Positions 12,481-26,200 of a stretch of 64,000 nucleotides of DNA are shown piece after piece; within the stretch, counting starts at the first letter, position 1; every line of letters starts with the position of its first letter. The notes under the pieces were generated by a model. That model ran no database searches. It was given only the letters and a program-made list of their open reading frames with translations, and was not told the origin of the DNA. Location: positions 70,682,682 to 70,746,681 of the forward strand of contig CM069453.1 in assembly GCA_035610835.1 (NCBI GenBank). The letters run 5' to 3'. A program made the position numbers and the translations under genes. The stretch is from Ophiura sarsii. Taxonomy: Eukaryota; Echinodermata; Ophiuroidea; Amphilepidida; Ophiuridae.

Positions 12481-14195
12481 GTCGGATTCAAAGTTACCAT
12501 GTGTAGAAAGTGGATCGTTTCTCTAATGAAAATTATTATCTTCTATGAAACGACAGCCATTATACAAAACTTTAACCAAATTGACAACATACACCACAGA
12601 CACACAGAAATAGTGATTTCATAGTCTCTTTCTGAACAAGCTCAAGCAAGACGAAATAGTCTTTCAGCTTCACTAATTCAATGAAACATTGATGGATTCA
12701 TTGATGGAAAATATCTTATTCTTGCAAAACCAACTGCTCCACACCATGTTAAATACATCTATGAATACATCCTACTATAAGGACACAAACGCTTTGATAA
12801 AATCAAGGTTTTACATCTATCAACTATAGAAACAGGACAGAATTCTGTGAATTAAAGAATGGATATAAGATAATCCTCCACAGTAAGTTTTATTCCCACG
12901 GTGGATGAGTGGATCAATTCAAATGGCCTTGGAGAAGGGTTGGATGAATTCATCGGTGAATAGATGAGACATGATTCAGTGTCAATCAATACTGACTATG
13001 ATTTTGAGATTATTATTCTTTCCCATTGATATATCTTCTATTTGTTATATTCATCAAATCAACATACTCTGTCTACTGTAAGCTTTTACACCCCGGCTTT
13101 TGTTTGTATTTTGAATATAAATTTGAGTTTCATCCCACAACAAGACCCAAGTGTTTTTCAAATCTGAACCGGCCGTTTAAACAAACAGATAAACAAACTC
13201 ACCCCACACCTACACAATACAAATCAAATGTTTGATCACAAACACGTAACTTAACCAGAATTTAGAATGAGCAAATATTTTTCTAGCTACATGTAGCGTG
13301 CACTGTTTATATTTTTTCTATGAGTTTCTCTTACGCATTATTCAAAGTAATCAAACAAGTAGGGGTTGTTTGACCAAAAACACTGAATAAACAGGTTGAT
13401 TTTTTCCACTGAAAAACTAATATAATACACTGGGGCATGTGCTGTGGAATATTATTGTTGTTTAATTATTGATGATAAGGCTGGTATTATTTGGATAATT
13501 TCATGTCAATTGGATGGGAAGCTGGGGGAAAATTGTGTTTTTTGGGTGGTGTAGGGTTGGGGAGAGGATCAGGGGTGGGGGTAGGGGAAGTATTATCCCT
13601 GGGAGAAAAAAGTCAATTGTCCAAGAATTGAAGTAAGCTAGGTTTTCTTGAAAAGGCTGATGATTAAGAGCAGTAGAGTCCCATCATTTCATTCCAAAAA
13701 TGTATTTAAAAAAACAAACACTTTAAAACCAAAATGTATTAAAGAGTGGGCAAAAGGTGCATTTGGTTTTCAAAATAGATTTTCACACTGGTCAACATTT
13801 CAAAACCATAAAAATGTTCGGAATTGAACTTCAAAACCATAATCGATCTAGTAATTGCCACTCGAAGTTTCTTTTATGAGACTGATGATCGTAGAGTTTC
13901 TACATAACTGATTACAAGAAGTGTGTAACCAAAGACTGTGAGTAAAACTTAATCTCACCATGATCGATACCGTTTTTTATATAAAACTATGATCAACATT
14001 GATTTAGGTAGTCTGGCTACTCAAGGGTCTATTGTGCACTGCCACTCCAAAGAGGCCTTCATATCATTTGGAAATCATTTCAGGTTTCTTCAAATGCATT
14101 TTTGAAATGAAAGGACAGGGCCATTTATAAAGACGGACTACACTGTAAAACATATAACAGAAAATCTACCAGTATTATGGAAAAGAGTAACTTAC

Positions 14196-14273
14196 CGAAC
14201 TATACCAGCATTGTACGCTGCTTCGGGCACAGGTACATGTTTCCAAGGCACAATCATCGGTACACAAACAACC
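14196..14273 (-). CDS. EHMT: EHMT exon 20 (pre-SET zinc cluster, last exon found)
   Basis: 78 nt, phase 0, acceptor TTTCTAG|GGTTGT, donor GTTCG|GTAAGT. Encodes [20 protein letters not shown] then QCWYSS, matching the C-x-C-x-DDC-x4-C-x-C...CWY pattern of pre-SET, where cysteines bind a triangular three-zinc cluster. The next family segment (DGRLLPEFN and onward) is not in this exon. Confidence 0.96.
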
Positions 14274-17200
14274 CTAGAAAAGAGGAAACAAAATGAAAAT
14301 GTATAATTCAAACTTCAAAAATAACAATGGCACCTGCTGTTAACAAACCTGGCTAACTAGATTTTGGTTTTTCAATTAAACTGTAGCCAAAAGCCAGGAG
14401 AAAATGGGTACCAACATTTGTCGACGAGGTGACACTGCCTTACTGTATGGTAACCCGAGCCCCAAACCACAACCAACCAGTAGTACTTTATGGAGGCATG
14501 CATTGGATAGAGTTGTTTAGAAGTAAATGCTGATCTCATATTAATGTCAATTACAATCAGTAGATTTTCTGGACCAGGACTGGAACATGATTTGCCGCGG
14601 ACATTACACAACAGATGATGGAAGCTTTGCGGCTCTTGGTCTACACAAATAATATACCAAAACCCAACACAAGATATAAATAGAAAGACCTCAGCACAAT
14701 CCTGTTGCGCTGGGCAGGGGCGGATTCTGTGACGCGTCCTGGACCTCTCACTTTCTTGTAGTGACGCGTCAGGTTTCAAATCGGGTCCCGATCAAAATTG
14801 AAGGGACCCCATAAATTTGACGATGTATGGAAATGGAAACCTTATGAAATGCTGTAAATTACATATCTATCCTTTGCTCACAATATAAATTCATTAAAAC
14901 TGTCCGTAAAAAAGTAAAATTTTCAAATACCCATATTTCATGGGACCTCTCACATTTTGATCCAGTGCTATCCCTGGCACTGGGCATATGTTAGTCAGAC
15001 TGTCATACCTGTATATGCTTAATATTGCGATCAATGTTGATATTAGGTCAGACTGTCATACCTGCATATGCTTAATCTTGCGATCAATGTTGATATTAGG
15101 TCATACTGTCATACCTGCATATGCTTAAAATTGCGATCAATGTTGATATTAGGTCAGACTGTCATACCTGCATGTGCTTAATATTGCGATCAATGTTGAG
15201 TCTTGATGTTTCACAACTCTCCGACACGTACAAGAAATCATCAGGAGTGCTTTCCTCATCAACAGCATTCACTACGGGGATCGGGTGAACCTCCATGCCT
15301 CTTGAGATATCCCTATGCAAAAAAGAAAAGAAATGAGGAATACAGTAAGCACATGACCAAGCCTATAGTCTTTCAAAAGGAGAGGTTCCTTCTCTACCTC
15401 TCTTCATTGGGTTTATTTATTGTTCCTAATGATGATTGGTTGCTGCTTCCAATCAATCCACTCTCCTTGAAAACCACAACAGAGCAATCTACAGCTCTAC
15501 TGCAATAATCAGAACACAGGCTCTGTGTGATTTCCTTTCTTGTTAATATTTATGACAACTTAATTTACCACGACTGCATTTACCCAAAACAGAGTAAAAT
15601 TTAACAAAAGACCCATCCTTCAACAAATATGAGCTGAAAAAATAAAATTGAAGACTTTGAGGATCCAAAACATGTGATCAACTTAAAAATCTTATTCCTC
15701 AGATTATGATTTTCTTTTTTTATCTTTTATTTTTTCTTCTTCTTTAAACATTATATTTTATTCTTCTGTAACGACACAGGATACTGTAAAACACTAAAAT
15801 TTCGCAGATACATTATTTTGCGAATTCAAAATGACTGCTATTTTAGCAGGCAATTCATTTTGCGAACCTGGACATTTTACTGTTAGTTTCAATGCACAAT
15901 TGTTGGTTTTGCAGGTGTTTAATTTCGCGAATCCACATCCCTCACGAAATCACGAAACTAAGTGGTTTTACAGTATGCTATTCTTTTGATAGCCTACTGT
16001 ACATTACAGGGGTAAATATCCCAATTTGGCCAGCATGCAATACAAGGATAGGGGTACAATAAAAAACAAATGGTAAGGCCAAAAAATGTAATACTTTGTC
16101 TCAGCAGCCCGCGCGCATTGCTTTTAAAATGGGATTTTGCACGTTTAAAAAAACACAAAAACTAGTCAGTTTTGGTGATAGATACTGGGCAACCTAGTGA
16201 CTGAGAACACACATTCAACTAAGTTTGTGAAGCTAAGAGATAAAGAGAACACAGGCATACAATGTGTATTTTATCATATCTGATTACTTTTGTTAAAAAG
16301 AAGCAAGCACAACTATTGACTATATCATTATTTTTTTATAGCTTTTTAGCCAAAAGGCGCTGAGACAAAGTTGTTGTTTTTTGGCCTAAAGCCTAATTCT
16401 AACACCAACCTTGATATAATTTTCTCTGTCTTCATAGATCTCTTTGACACAGCATATTTCATTCTCTTGTTGACTTGCATCGCCAGGTGGATATCAGATT
16501 TGGCCGCTGTGCAATCCATTGGTGTCTCTCCCTCCTTGTTACGTATGGAGATGTCTGAGCCACGCATTAGCAGCATGCTAAAGTGGGAAAGGAGAAATTA
16601 TGAGGATCGAAATTGATATTATTATATTATATATACTATCGGAGAGTGTTCATAATATTTCATAAGTGATGCTATGATCTTTGCCAAATCAATCTTGAGT
16701 TATTCAGAAGGTTTAAGATTTAATTTACCCTGATATCAAATTATCAATTCTGGATAAAATCATATTGTGGATTTCATAAATAACAAATGTTGTCAAGACT
16801 GGTCCCTATCCACACCTACAGAGAGCAAACACAGAGTGCAAACATGTCTTCAATAGATGCAATTGGGTCAGAAATCCACCATGGAAGAGGGTTAGATGAC
16901 CCAGGGATTAATTAAATATCTGAACAACCAACCAATAGATTGACACTTGAAGGATTCTAAACTTTCTTTTCATTTTAGCAACATGAATCATAACCAACAT
17001 AACACAATCAGGTGGGGGGGGGGGGGAGTTTCATAATTGCACAAATACATGTGAGACATGTCATCACAAAATTAGAGTTAAGTCAGAACATTTTATTTTC
17101 ATGTTTGTCCAGATTCAAAATGCTCAGAAAACAAGCTTTAAATGAGATGCAACATGTCATAATTGCTCAATGTTTTCCCCGTCAACATTCAAATAGAAGT

Positions 17201-20200
17201 TGCAAAATTCCTTTGTTTTCTATTAATTTTTGGCATGTTTATTGGACCATATATCCTAATGCATACTGGCGACTTAACGCTCATTATGTGGTAACTGGTC
17301 TCATTTTCAAATATATTCACAGGCAAGGTCTTAGGCAGGATTTGAAGGTGTGGGTGTGTAAATTCAAAAACTGGGTGTGTAAATCTAAGCATTTGTGTAC
17401 AAAGTATAGGCCATGAGGAGAAAAACTGAGTGTGTAAAAACTGTGTATTTAGAAATGTGGGTGTGTAAAACACTCCCTAGAGTAGACGGTTGTCTGCCTA
17501 AGCCCTTGTTCACAGGGCTATACAGTCAGTTAAAGTAAAAATACATTGTAGTGTTTATAGAATAGAATCATATTCTCTAGATAAACATGCAAGTCAAGAA
17601 ACTAGAGGTTATTAATAATAGAACTGGACAAACATCTACTAAAAACAGGGTTTTCAAAAAGTGCGATGGTATTTTTCATAGCTAACTATCCACGCAGTGC
17701 AATAGGGGTGGCATGCAAAAATCAAGAGTGCAATCTTTAGCCCATGAAAAAGAACAACGGAAACACAGATTAAACGAACTTAATTTTACTATAGGATTGA
17801 TTGCTTCCTTCGCAGATTGTAAGATATTCTAAATTATTTCAGGGTTTTTTTATGCATGATTTAAGTCAGTTAAAATGATTGCATTAGTGCATACTTACTT
17901 TACCACTGCATAAAAACTTTCCCTTACAGCAATGTGCCTGCAATTAAGAGACAATATGAGTGAAGCCTAGTCATATGGGATACTTGGGAGATAATGCAAG
18001 TACTATTCAATTCAAAATTAATAAACCAGTATTGGGCTCGGTATTTTGGTAACTTTATTAGCTGAAGCAAGGCTGAGCCTTTGTGGCCTTTTTGGCTAAT
18101 TTCATCAGAGTTCAAATTTAAACATACATGTTGACAAATCCTGTACTGAATCGTTTAATTTTGAATGAAAAAAGAATGTGTCACATGTGGTGAACTTGGA
18201 GAGGAATAGATTGGAGAGGAGGATATGTTTATTAGCATGGCTTTTCATTCAAATTAATTGGTGATGTTTTTTCTACACCATATCAATTTTAACACCAGAC
18301 TGCTTGACCATCTTTAGCAATTTACATACTAATGGTCCCAAACAACCCTATTTATTTTAATTTCATGAAATTATAGAGTAATATTTCTACAAAATCTATG
18401 AGATTCATTAATAATCAACAATTCTTCGAAAATAAAACTTGAAGGCACTTTATGCCCACACTGATTAGTTGTCAACTTTGGCTCCAGAAAATACTTTACA
18501 AGCAATACAGCCACATTCTCATTCTTAAATATAGATTCACCACATGCTAAACATGCAGTGATGCATTATGGGAACAGTCACATCCCATTGCCTCACCTCA
18601 CTATTACATGATGATAACACATTTGTGCAGAATAGAAAATGTACAAATCAGTTATTTTAGTAGAAGTTATCCGGACAAAACCCACTACAACAACAAATCA
18701 CCACATCAACCTACTGTCCATTCAAACCACAAAATTGACCCCAAACATTTAGCAGAATTCACTTGTTTACAAGCTAACAAGCATTATTAATTGTATTGGT
18801 AATTTCTTAAAAATTGCCCATCATCGTAGCTTTGGACATAACTCAACAATTCACAGCAAATTGGTCCAAGAAATGTACAGACCGGTGCCACACAGCAACT
18901 GTATACTTACAACGGTGAGTCTCCATGTACATTGACAACGTGAACATCACACCCTCTGCTTAGGAATAGTGTTGTTAAACTGTCTGCTCCGACGAATGAG
19001 GCCCAATGAAGAGCTGAGTTGCCTTCCTGATTGTGATGCAAAGTATCATGTATTATAGTTTGTTCAGTATGAGCAGGCCAAGGTTTATTTGCAGTGCCCT
19101 AGGGACAGGGTGTATGTTAAGGATTTTTTTGTGTGTAGCAAAACTGCTATTCAATTATTTTTTTGTATAGCAATTTACAAATTTTGCATAGCAGTTTTGT
19201 TTTACTTTTTTAAATTCCAATTTGCTGTTGATCCGTTAAATCTGTTTTCAGTTAGTACACCTATTTTACATACGTTTATGTAAGGTAAGGTGCAGGATTG
19301 ATTAAAATAGTTCCAATTTTCAAGTAAAATGTTAGGTTTTTCAAATAATTATGTAATGTTAATGTAAGCTGTGAAATGTTTCAGCAATCAGCATAAATAC
19401 AGCAGATGTTTTATGAAAATGCAAATGTCATTAATGAGTACTCACTTGCTTGCTTGCTTATGTAATTGTTAAAATAATAAAGAAATTGTTTAGCCACTCT
19501 TCGGCAGGATCTATTTTCTGTACCCATCGCAACGCTGTTGATAATTTTGTGCCGACGTTGGCCATTTTCGTATTCAGATGATCAGATCAGATGATTCAGA
19601 TCCCTGAGAGCTGTCAAATAGGCTGTCAAATCTTCAAGTGTGCCGCGGTACTGCCAGAAACTTTTAATTATTATTAAATCGATTTAGAAAAAAAGGGGGG
19701 GGGGGGTGAGCTTTGGTACAATTTTAAACATTTGCGATTTCCGAGTAATTTGTTTTCTAGAATAGGAAGAAGACTGATGAAATAAAATATTTACAATATA
19801 TATTTCAGATAATTTCACTAATTAGCTGTCCGCTGACCCGTTCAGATCCAAACAATAATTAAAACCATTCATTATTTACTATACGATTACTCGCCCCTCT
19901 CTCTCACCCCTATATTGGAAAATGGTCAGGCCCGGGTCGAAAGTCAGGTCGAAGTTTACTGCATAATTAATTGCGTACATGTTCATCTGAGTTGTACATG
20001 TAATATTATGGGAATTCCCGTGTGTAAATGTATGATGTAATTTGTAAACATTCAGTCTGGAACGTGTCATGTGGCGACTGGCGAGTAAACTCGACGAATG
20101 AAGTGGAGTTTATCAATTTAAACGTATCCAAATACGGAATACTACGTGATTAAATCAATCGGAACTTCGGAAGGAAATGATACGTGTCCCGAGTCAAAAA

Positions 20201-23200
20201 TGTTGTGTAGCAAGTTTGCTATGCATGTACAAATGTGCGTCGCAGTTGTGCTTGATTGTGGCGCAAACTGCGATGCGATACCGGTTAAAATACACCCTGC
20301 CTAGGGATCATGTATTATAGTTCGTTCAGTATGAGCAGGCCAATGTTTATTTACAGTGCCCTAGGGACATTTTTGCTGTTGAGAAGGTCATCAGAGGGAA
20401 ATGAAAAAAGAAATTGCGACCTTAATTTTTGAGATTTTAGGGTCGGTCGCTGAGGGCAACTCAATAATATTTGGGTGGGGGGCCTTAAGGTAGGGTACCT
20501 TTCCTTGATATTTGCAGTGGCAACACAAAGAATAATGGTTGACAAGATATACCTTTCCATGTAATGTGTTATATTTTTAAGGTACACTTGCATGGCAATC
20601 AACATATATTTTTCATTAAGATGCTTACATGAAGAAGCTTACATTAAAAAGCTGCACAGTAAATAGAGAGATGGGAAATGCTGGTTGTTTGTCCTGTCCA
20701 TTACGAGTTCAACTATCTATACCAAACCCTCACCTTGTCTCTGATATTTGGGTCCGCCCCTCTTTCAATCAGGTAGGTTACCACTGGAATGTTCTTAGAT
20801 TCCGCTGCCCAGATGATAGGGGTCCAACCACCATCGTCCTACAAAGGAGAAAACAAAAAATCAAATTCCATCAGTGACTGTATATACCTACACTATGGAC
20901 ATCCATTAATCAGATACAAGTAATTTTGTTAAAGTAACTTTGTTGAGGAAGAATCAGGTGGCCTGGCTATTCATGCAATACAAAATGCGTACATTTTGGA
21001 GAAAGGTATTGAAGGACTGGAGGGATGATAGATGACAAAGAGTTCAAAAAAGTAAGTCTAAAATCTGATCACGTTTGTTTGCATAACTTTATACAAAATT
21101 GAACGTTTTGAGCGATTTAAACACTTATGAAAGGTAAAACACTTGGCTACCCATAGAAAGTTTCCCCATTTCAATATATTATTACTTTTCCCAAAATAGT
21201 CACATTTCCTAAAAATTATGTTTTCAGAAAAAACGGCACTTTTCAAGATCCTATACGAGTTTGTTTGCATAACTCCATACACAATAAGCCGTTTTGGGAG
21301 ATTGAAACATTTTCGAAATGAATTATAAAAAGCACTGGAGATTTGTTTGATTTTTGTGACTTTGTTGCATGATTTTGAAAAGTGCCACTTTTTCTGAAAA
21401 CATCATTTTGGGGAAATGTGAACGTTTTCAAAAAAGTGAACATGATATTGCAAACGGAAAACTTTCTATGGTAGCCAATCGTTTTCCCTTTTCATAAACG
21501 TTTCAATTTCTCAAAACGTACAACTGTCAATGGAGTTATGCAAACAAATGTGATCTAATTTTAGGGGGGGGGGGGGAGGCTTACTCTATTTTAATTTTTT
21601 TCTTTATGAGAATCTATCTGGATTAGAAAACAGGGTGCCAATAACAACAAACCAGGACGAGGTGTTTGGATTTGTCAATCTAAGTCATGTCTATGTTCCA
21701 CATTTAAAGACATTTAGGAAACAAAAAGAAGTGATTTCTGGTCAAGTTTCCATCTGAACGGTTGGATCATCTGCCTGCCAATTTTGATCCATTGATCCGC
21801 AAGTAAAATGTCTACAATACCAGCATATCAAGCAGAATGAGTCAGAAGTTGCAATATTGATTTTGAGATATAACCAAACACAGGATAGAATTCATTGTCA
21901 TTTCTTAATGGGGTGTTTCTGCAAAGTGTTGCATTGCAAATGGCGAATACAATCAAGTAGAAAACTAAAATATGCGATATTTTCGACTAATTTTCCTTGA
22001 TCGCATCACATATATTTGTCTGATTTTGTCAAATAAACTTCAATTCATAATTACTACCAAAACCGATGAAATTAATCACTGACTAATATCAATAAACCAT
22101 TTTCATGACAAGCTTGACTTAACCTGTTTCAAAAAATATGTCATTATTTTTATGCAGTACTTACCTGTACATTAATACTGACTTTCCTGAGTGATAGAAT
22201 GAATTATATGGCCTCTATACTTCCTATGCAGTACTTACCTGTACATTAATACTGACTTTCCTGAGTGATAGAATGAATTATATGGCCTCTATACTTCCTA
22301 TGCAGTACTTACCTGTACATTAATACTGACGTTCCTGAGTGATAGAATGAATTGTATGGCCTCTATACTTCCTATGCAGTACTTACCTGTACATTAATAC
22401 TGACTTTCCTGAGTGATAGAATGAATTGTATGGCCTCTATACTTCCTATGCAGTACTTACCTGTACATTAATACTGACTTTCCTGAGTGATAGAATGAAT
22501 TGTATAGCCTCTATACTTCCTATGCAGTACTTACCTGTACATTAATACTGACTTTCCTGAGTGATAGAATGAATTGTATGGCCTCTATACTTCCTATGCA
22601 GTACTTACCTGTACATTAATACTGACTTTCCTGAGTGATAGAATGAATTGTATGGCCTCTATACTTCCTATGCAGTACTTACCTGTACATTAATACTGAC
22701 TTTCCTGAGTGATAGAATGAATTATATGGCCTCTATACTTCCTATGCAGTACTTACCTGTACATTAATACTGACTTTCCTGAGTGATAGAATGAATTGTA
22801 TGGCCTCTATACTTCCTATGCAGTACTTACCTGTACATTAATACTGACTTTCCTGAGTGATAGAATGAATTGTATGGCCTCTATACTTCCTATGCAGTAC
22901 TTACCTGTACATTAATACTGACTTTCCTGAGTGATAGAATGAATTATATGGCCTCTATACTTCCTATGCAGTACTTACCTGTACATTAATACTGACTTTC
23001 CTGAGTGATAGAATGAATTATATGGCCTCTATACTTCCTATGCAGTACTTACCTGTACATTAATACTGACTTTCCTGAGTGATAGAATGAATTATATGGC
23101 CTCTATACTTCCTATGCAGTACTTACCTGTACATTAATACTGACTTTCCTGAGTGATAGAATGAATTGTATGGCCTCTATACTTCCTATGCAGTACTTAC

Positions 23201-26200
23201 CTGTACATTAATACTGACTTTCCTGAGTGATAGAATGAATTATATGGCCTCTATACTTCCTATGCAGTACTTACCAGTACATTAATACTGACGTTCCTGA
23301 GTGATAGAATGAATTGTATGGCCTCTATACTTCCTATGCAGTATTTACCTGTACATTAATACTGACTTTCCTGAGTGATAGAATGAATTGTATGGCCTCT
23401 ATACTTCCTATGCAGTTCTTACCTGTACATTAATACTGACTTTCCTGAGTGATAGAATGAATTATATGGCCTCTATACTTCCTATGCAGTACTTACCTGT
23501 ACATTAATACTGACTTTCCTGAGTGATAGAATGAATTGTATGGCCTCTATACTTCCTATGCAGTACTTACCTGTACATTTATACTGACTTTCCTGAGTGA
23601 TAGAATGAATTGTATGGCCTCTATACTTCCTATGCAGTACTTACCTGTACATTAATACTGACTTTCCTGAGTGATAGAATGAATTGTATGGCCTCTATAC
23701 TTCCTATCTTAGCAGCAGCGTGTAGAATAGACATGCCATCGTCGTCCTGAAACATCAATAGAATCATTACTTACGTAAATATTCAACTTTGGAACACAAA
23801 ATAAGATGGTGTTACAGTGACAATGTTTAATAAAAGTCTCTGTAAATAGGTTTGCAAAATGTTGGCACTGAGTGAATCACATGAAGGCTGAGTGAGAGTA
23901 AATTTGAATGCAGACATTAATGTGCTGCAATGGCAGGGCTGTTGTGAATTCTAGTCAATCAGCAATGAGTTCTAATTGACCATCTCCAGACCCAGTATAG
24001 TAAGTTACTACCATGTGTCCTTTGTCATCGTGTAGTCGTATACACATATATTTCATGGTAGACTACTAAATGGTGCTTCTTGGTATCACGGTTTCTTCAT
24101 GGTGCAAATGAAAAACAAGGTAAATCCAAACCTTACCAAACCAATGGCCAAAATGCACCCTTAAGTATTATTACAGGATTTACCAATTGCTATTTACCAC
24201 AATATCTTGGGAAATAGCGTGGGCTCACTCAAAATTTATGGTGCAGATTTAAGTTCTACAGAATCTAGATAATGAACAGATATGCTTTGGCTGTATTCCA
24301 TTTGTTACTTACCCGATGCTGAGGATTAGCACCGTGTTTGATGAGATATTTCATACACAGTACTTGATTATTCTCAGTAGCCACGTGCTGTAAAAGTAAA
24401 AAGAGAAACTGTTACCTACCCTTCAAAATTTAATTTCAGAATTGTTTGCACTTATCATAAATTTCATAGAATTTCATATAGTAGTTGCTATAGACCATTT
24501 CAAATCCGAAAATATACGACCACCCGAATGCTTCCGATTAGCCGAGTAATTTGACGCTCGGTTACATGACCTGTCAGCTCCTGACAGGTCATGGCCATGT
24601 GCCGGAGAAAAACAAACGTGTTTTTCTGTTTTTCACCCGTCTGCCCGTGTGATAGATTGCGCTGGTGTTGGTGATAGATTGTATCCCTCACAAAGTTGAT
24701 GTTGCGGCATTTCAGTAACAACAAACGGTGAGATGAAAGAGATTTGGGGTAATATTTTCACTTTTTACCGTCTGCTCGATACATTTGGAATTTGCCGATC
24801 AACGCCTTTGTTGATAAAAAAACAAAATAGTCTCGTTCCACATTTTACTTCTCATGTGTGCTCGCGTGTATGTAAATCACTAGGCGGACAGCCAACTAGG
24901 ACAATGCTGTGAATGCGATCAACTGTTGCGAAGAACGCGCAACGCACCTACTCCACGTGACCTATTTTTCCGAAGATTTCCGATCTCAATTTGAAATGGT
25001 CTATTTGAGAAATCTATCAGTTTCATTGAATAACACAATCTTTAATACGCAAATAGAGGACAATTACACAAAACTGGGAAAAATCTAGCTGATAAATCAG
25101 TTGTAGGCAAAAATCTTCAATTTCAGATTTAAAACATTTACTATCAGATCCACAAGATGTTACTGTAAAACAACTTAATTGCGCGGCAACTTTTTTTCAG
25201 GAATTGCTAATCATCACTAGTTTCGCGGTAACTTAATTTCGCAAAATTAAAAATTCTACCACTGCTGTCATCTTCACACACATCAATTTGCGGCAATATA
25301 ATTTCACGAATTGGAGCCTCTCGCGAAATTCACGAAATTAACTTGTTCGCAAAATTAAGTTGTTTTACAGTATGCCTGAGCTTACCAGTGGTGTCCTATG
25401 GTCTTCATCTGTGGGATCTATATTTGCATCCGCTTGAAGTAACATAGACATGATTTCTAGATGTCCTTTAGCCGCTGCTACGTGGAGAGCTGTCTCATGG
25501 TTGTGTGCTGGAAACCTGTAATTAGGGTCGAACCCATCACCTTTGTAAAAAGAAAAGCAAAATCAATTTATTGCATCAACTAATAGTTAAATTGAAGCCA
25601 TACATGTATCAATATACTTCACTGCAGGCTGTATTCAAAGCTTTTGAGAGAAGTTGTGCTTGGACATATACGAGTAGAGGGTTTTGTAAGTAGTGGAACA
25701 CCCATTTTAATGTTACCAACAAAATAGAGCAACACCCATTTTTTATATTACGAGTAAAAAGTTCTATTTGTGCTAAGTATTCTCCCAGTTTAGAGAAATA
25801 AAGGGAGCCTATCTCAAAATCAACAGCTATGCAATTGATGGTATGAAGACATTGAAAACCAAACTATACCATTGTCACTTACCTAACATCTGTAACACTT
25901 TATCCAAATCGCCTTGTGATGTTGACAGGTATAGATTTTTAGGGAAGAAACGTAACCTTTTGGGACTGTGGATGAAAAAGAAAATGTATATAAACAAATC
26001 ACATTGAGGTCATCCATCTAGCCTAGCCAAAAGATGCTAATAATGTGATGGCACCCGACTTATTCTACAATTGATGTTAGTGCAAGACATTGAAATTCAG
26101 GGTATGACTTTAAAATCAAATCCATATCATTCATAACAGTGCTTTTCCTTTTTGAAAATCTGAAACACACTATAGAAACACCATCAAATTGGTCGCTAGT

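Larger units (their letters stand above)
1..14195 (-). other. EHMT intron 20 or 3' flank; no SET exon found
   Basis: I looked for exons encoding the remaining pre-SET cysteines and the SET signatures GWGVR, NHxCDPN and FDYG(E/D)RFW on the minus strand and found none. The region is largely repeats (listed below). Stretches with nothing recognised are 2750-3590, 8650-8990, 10740-11010, 11520-12200 and 12500-14190. Confidence 0.6.
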
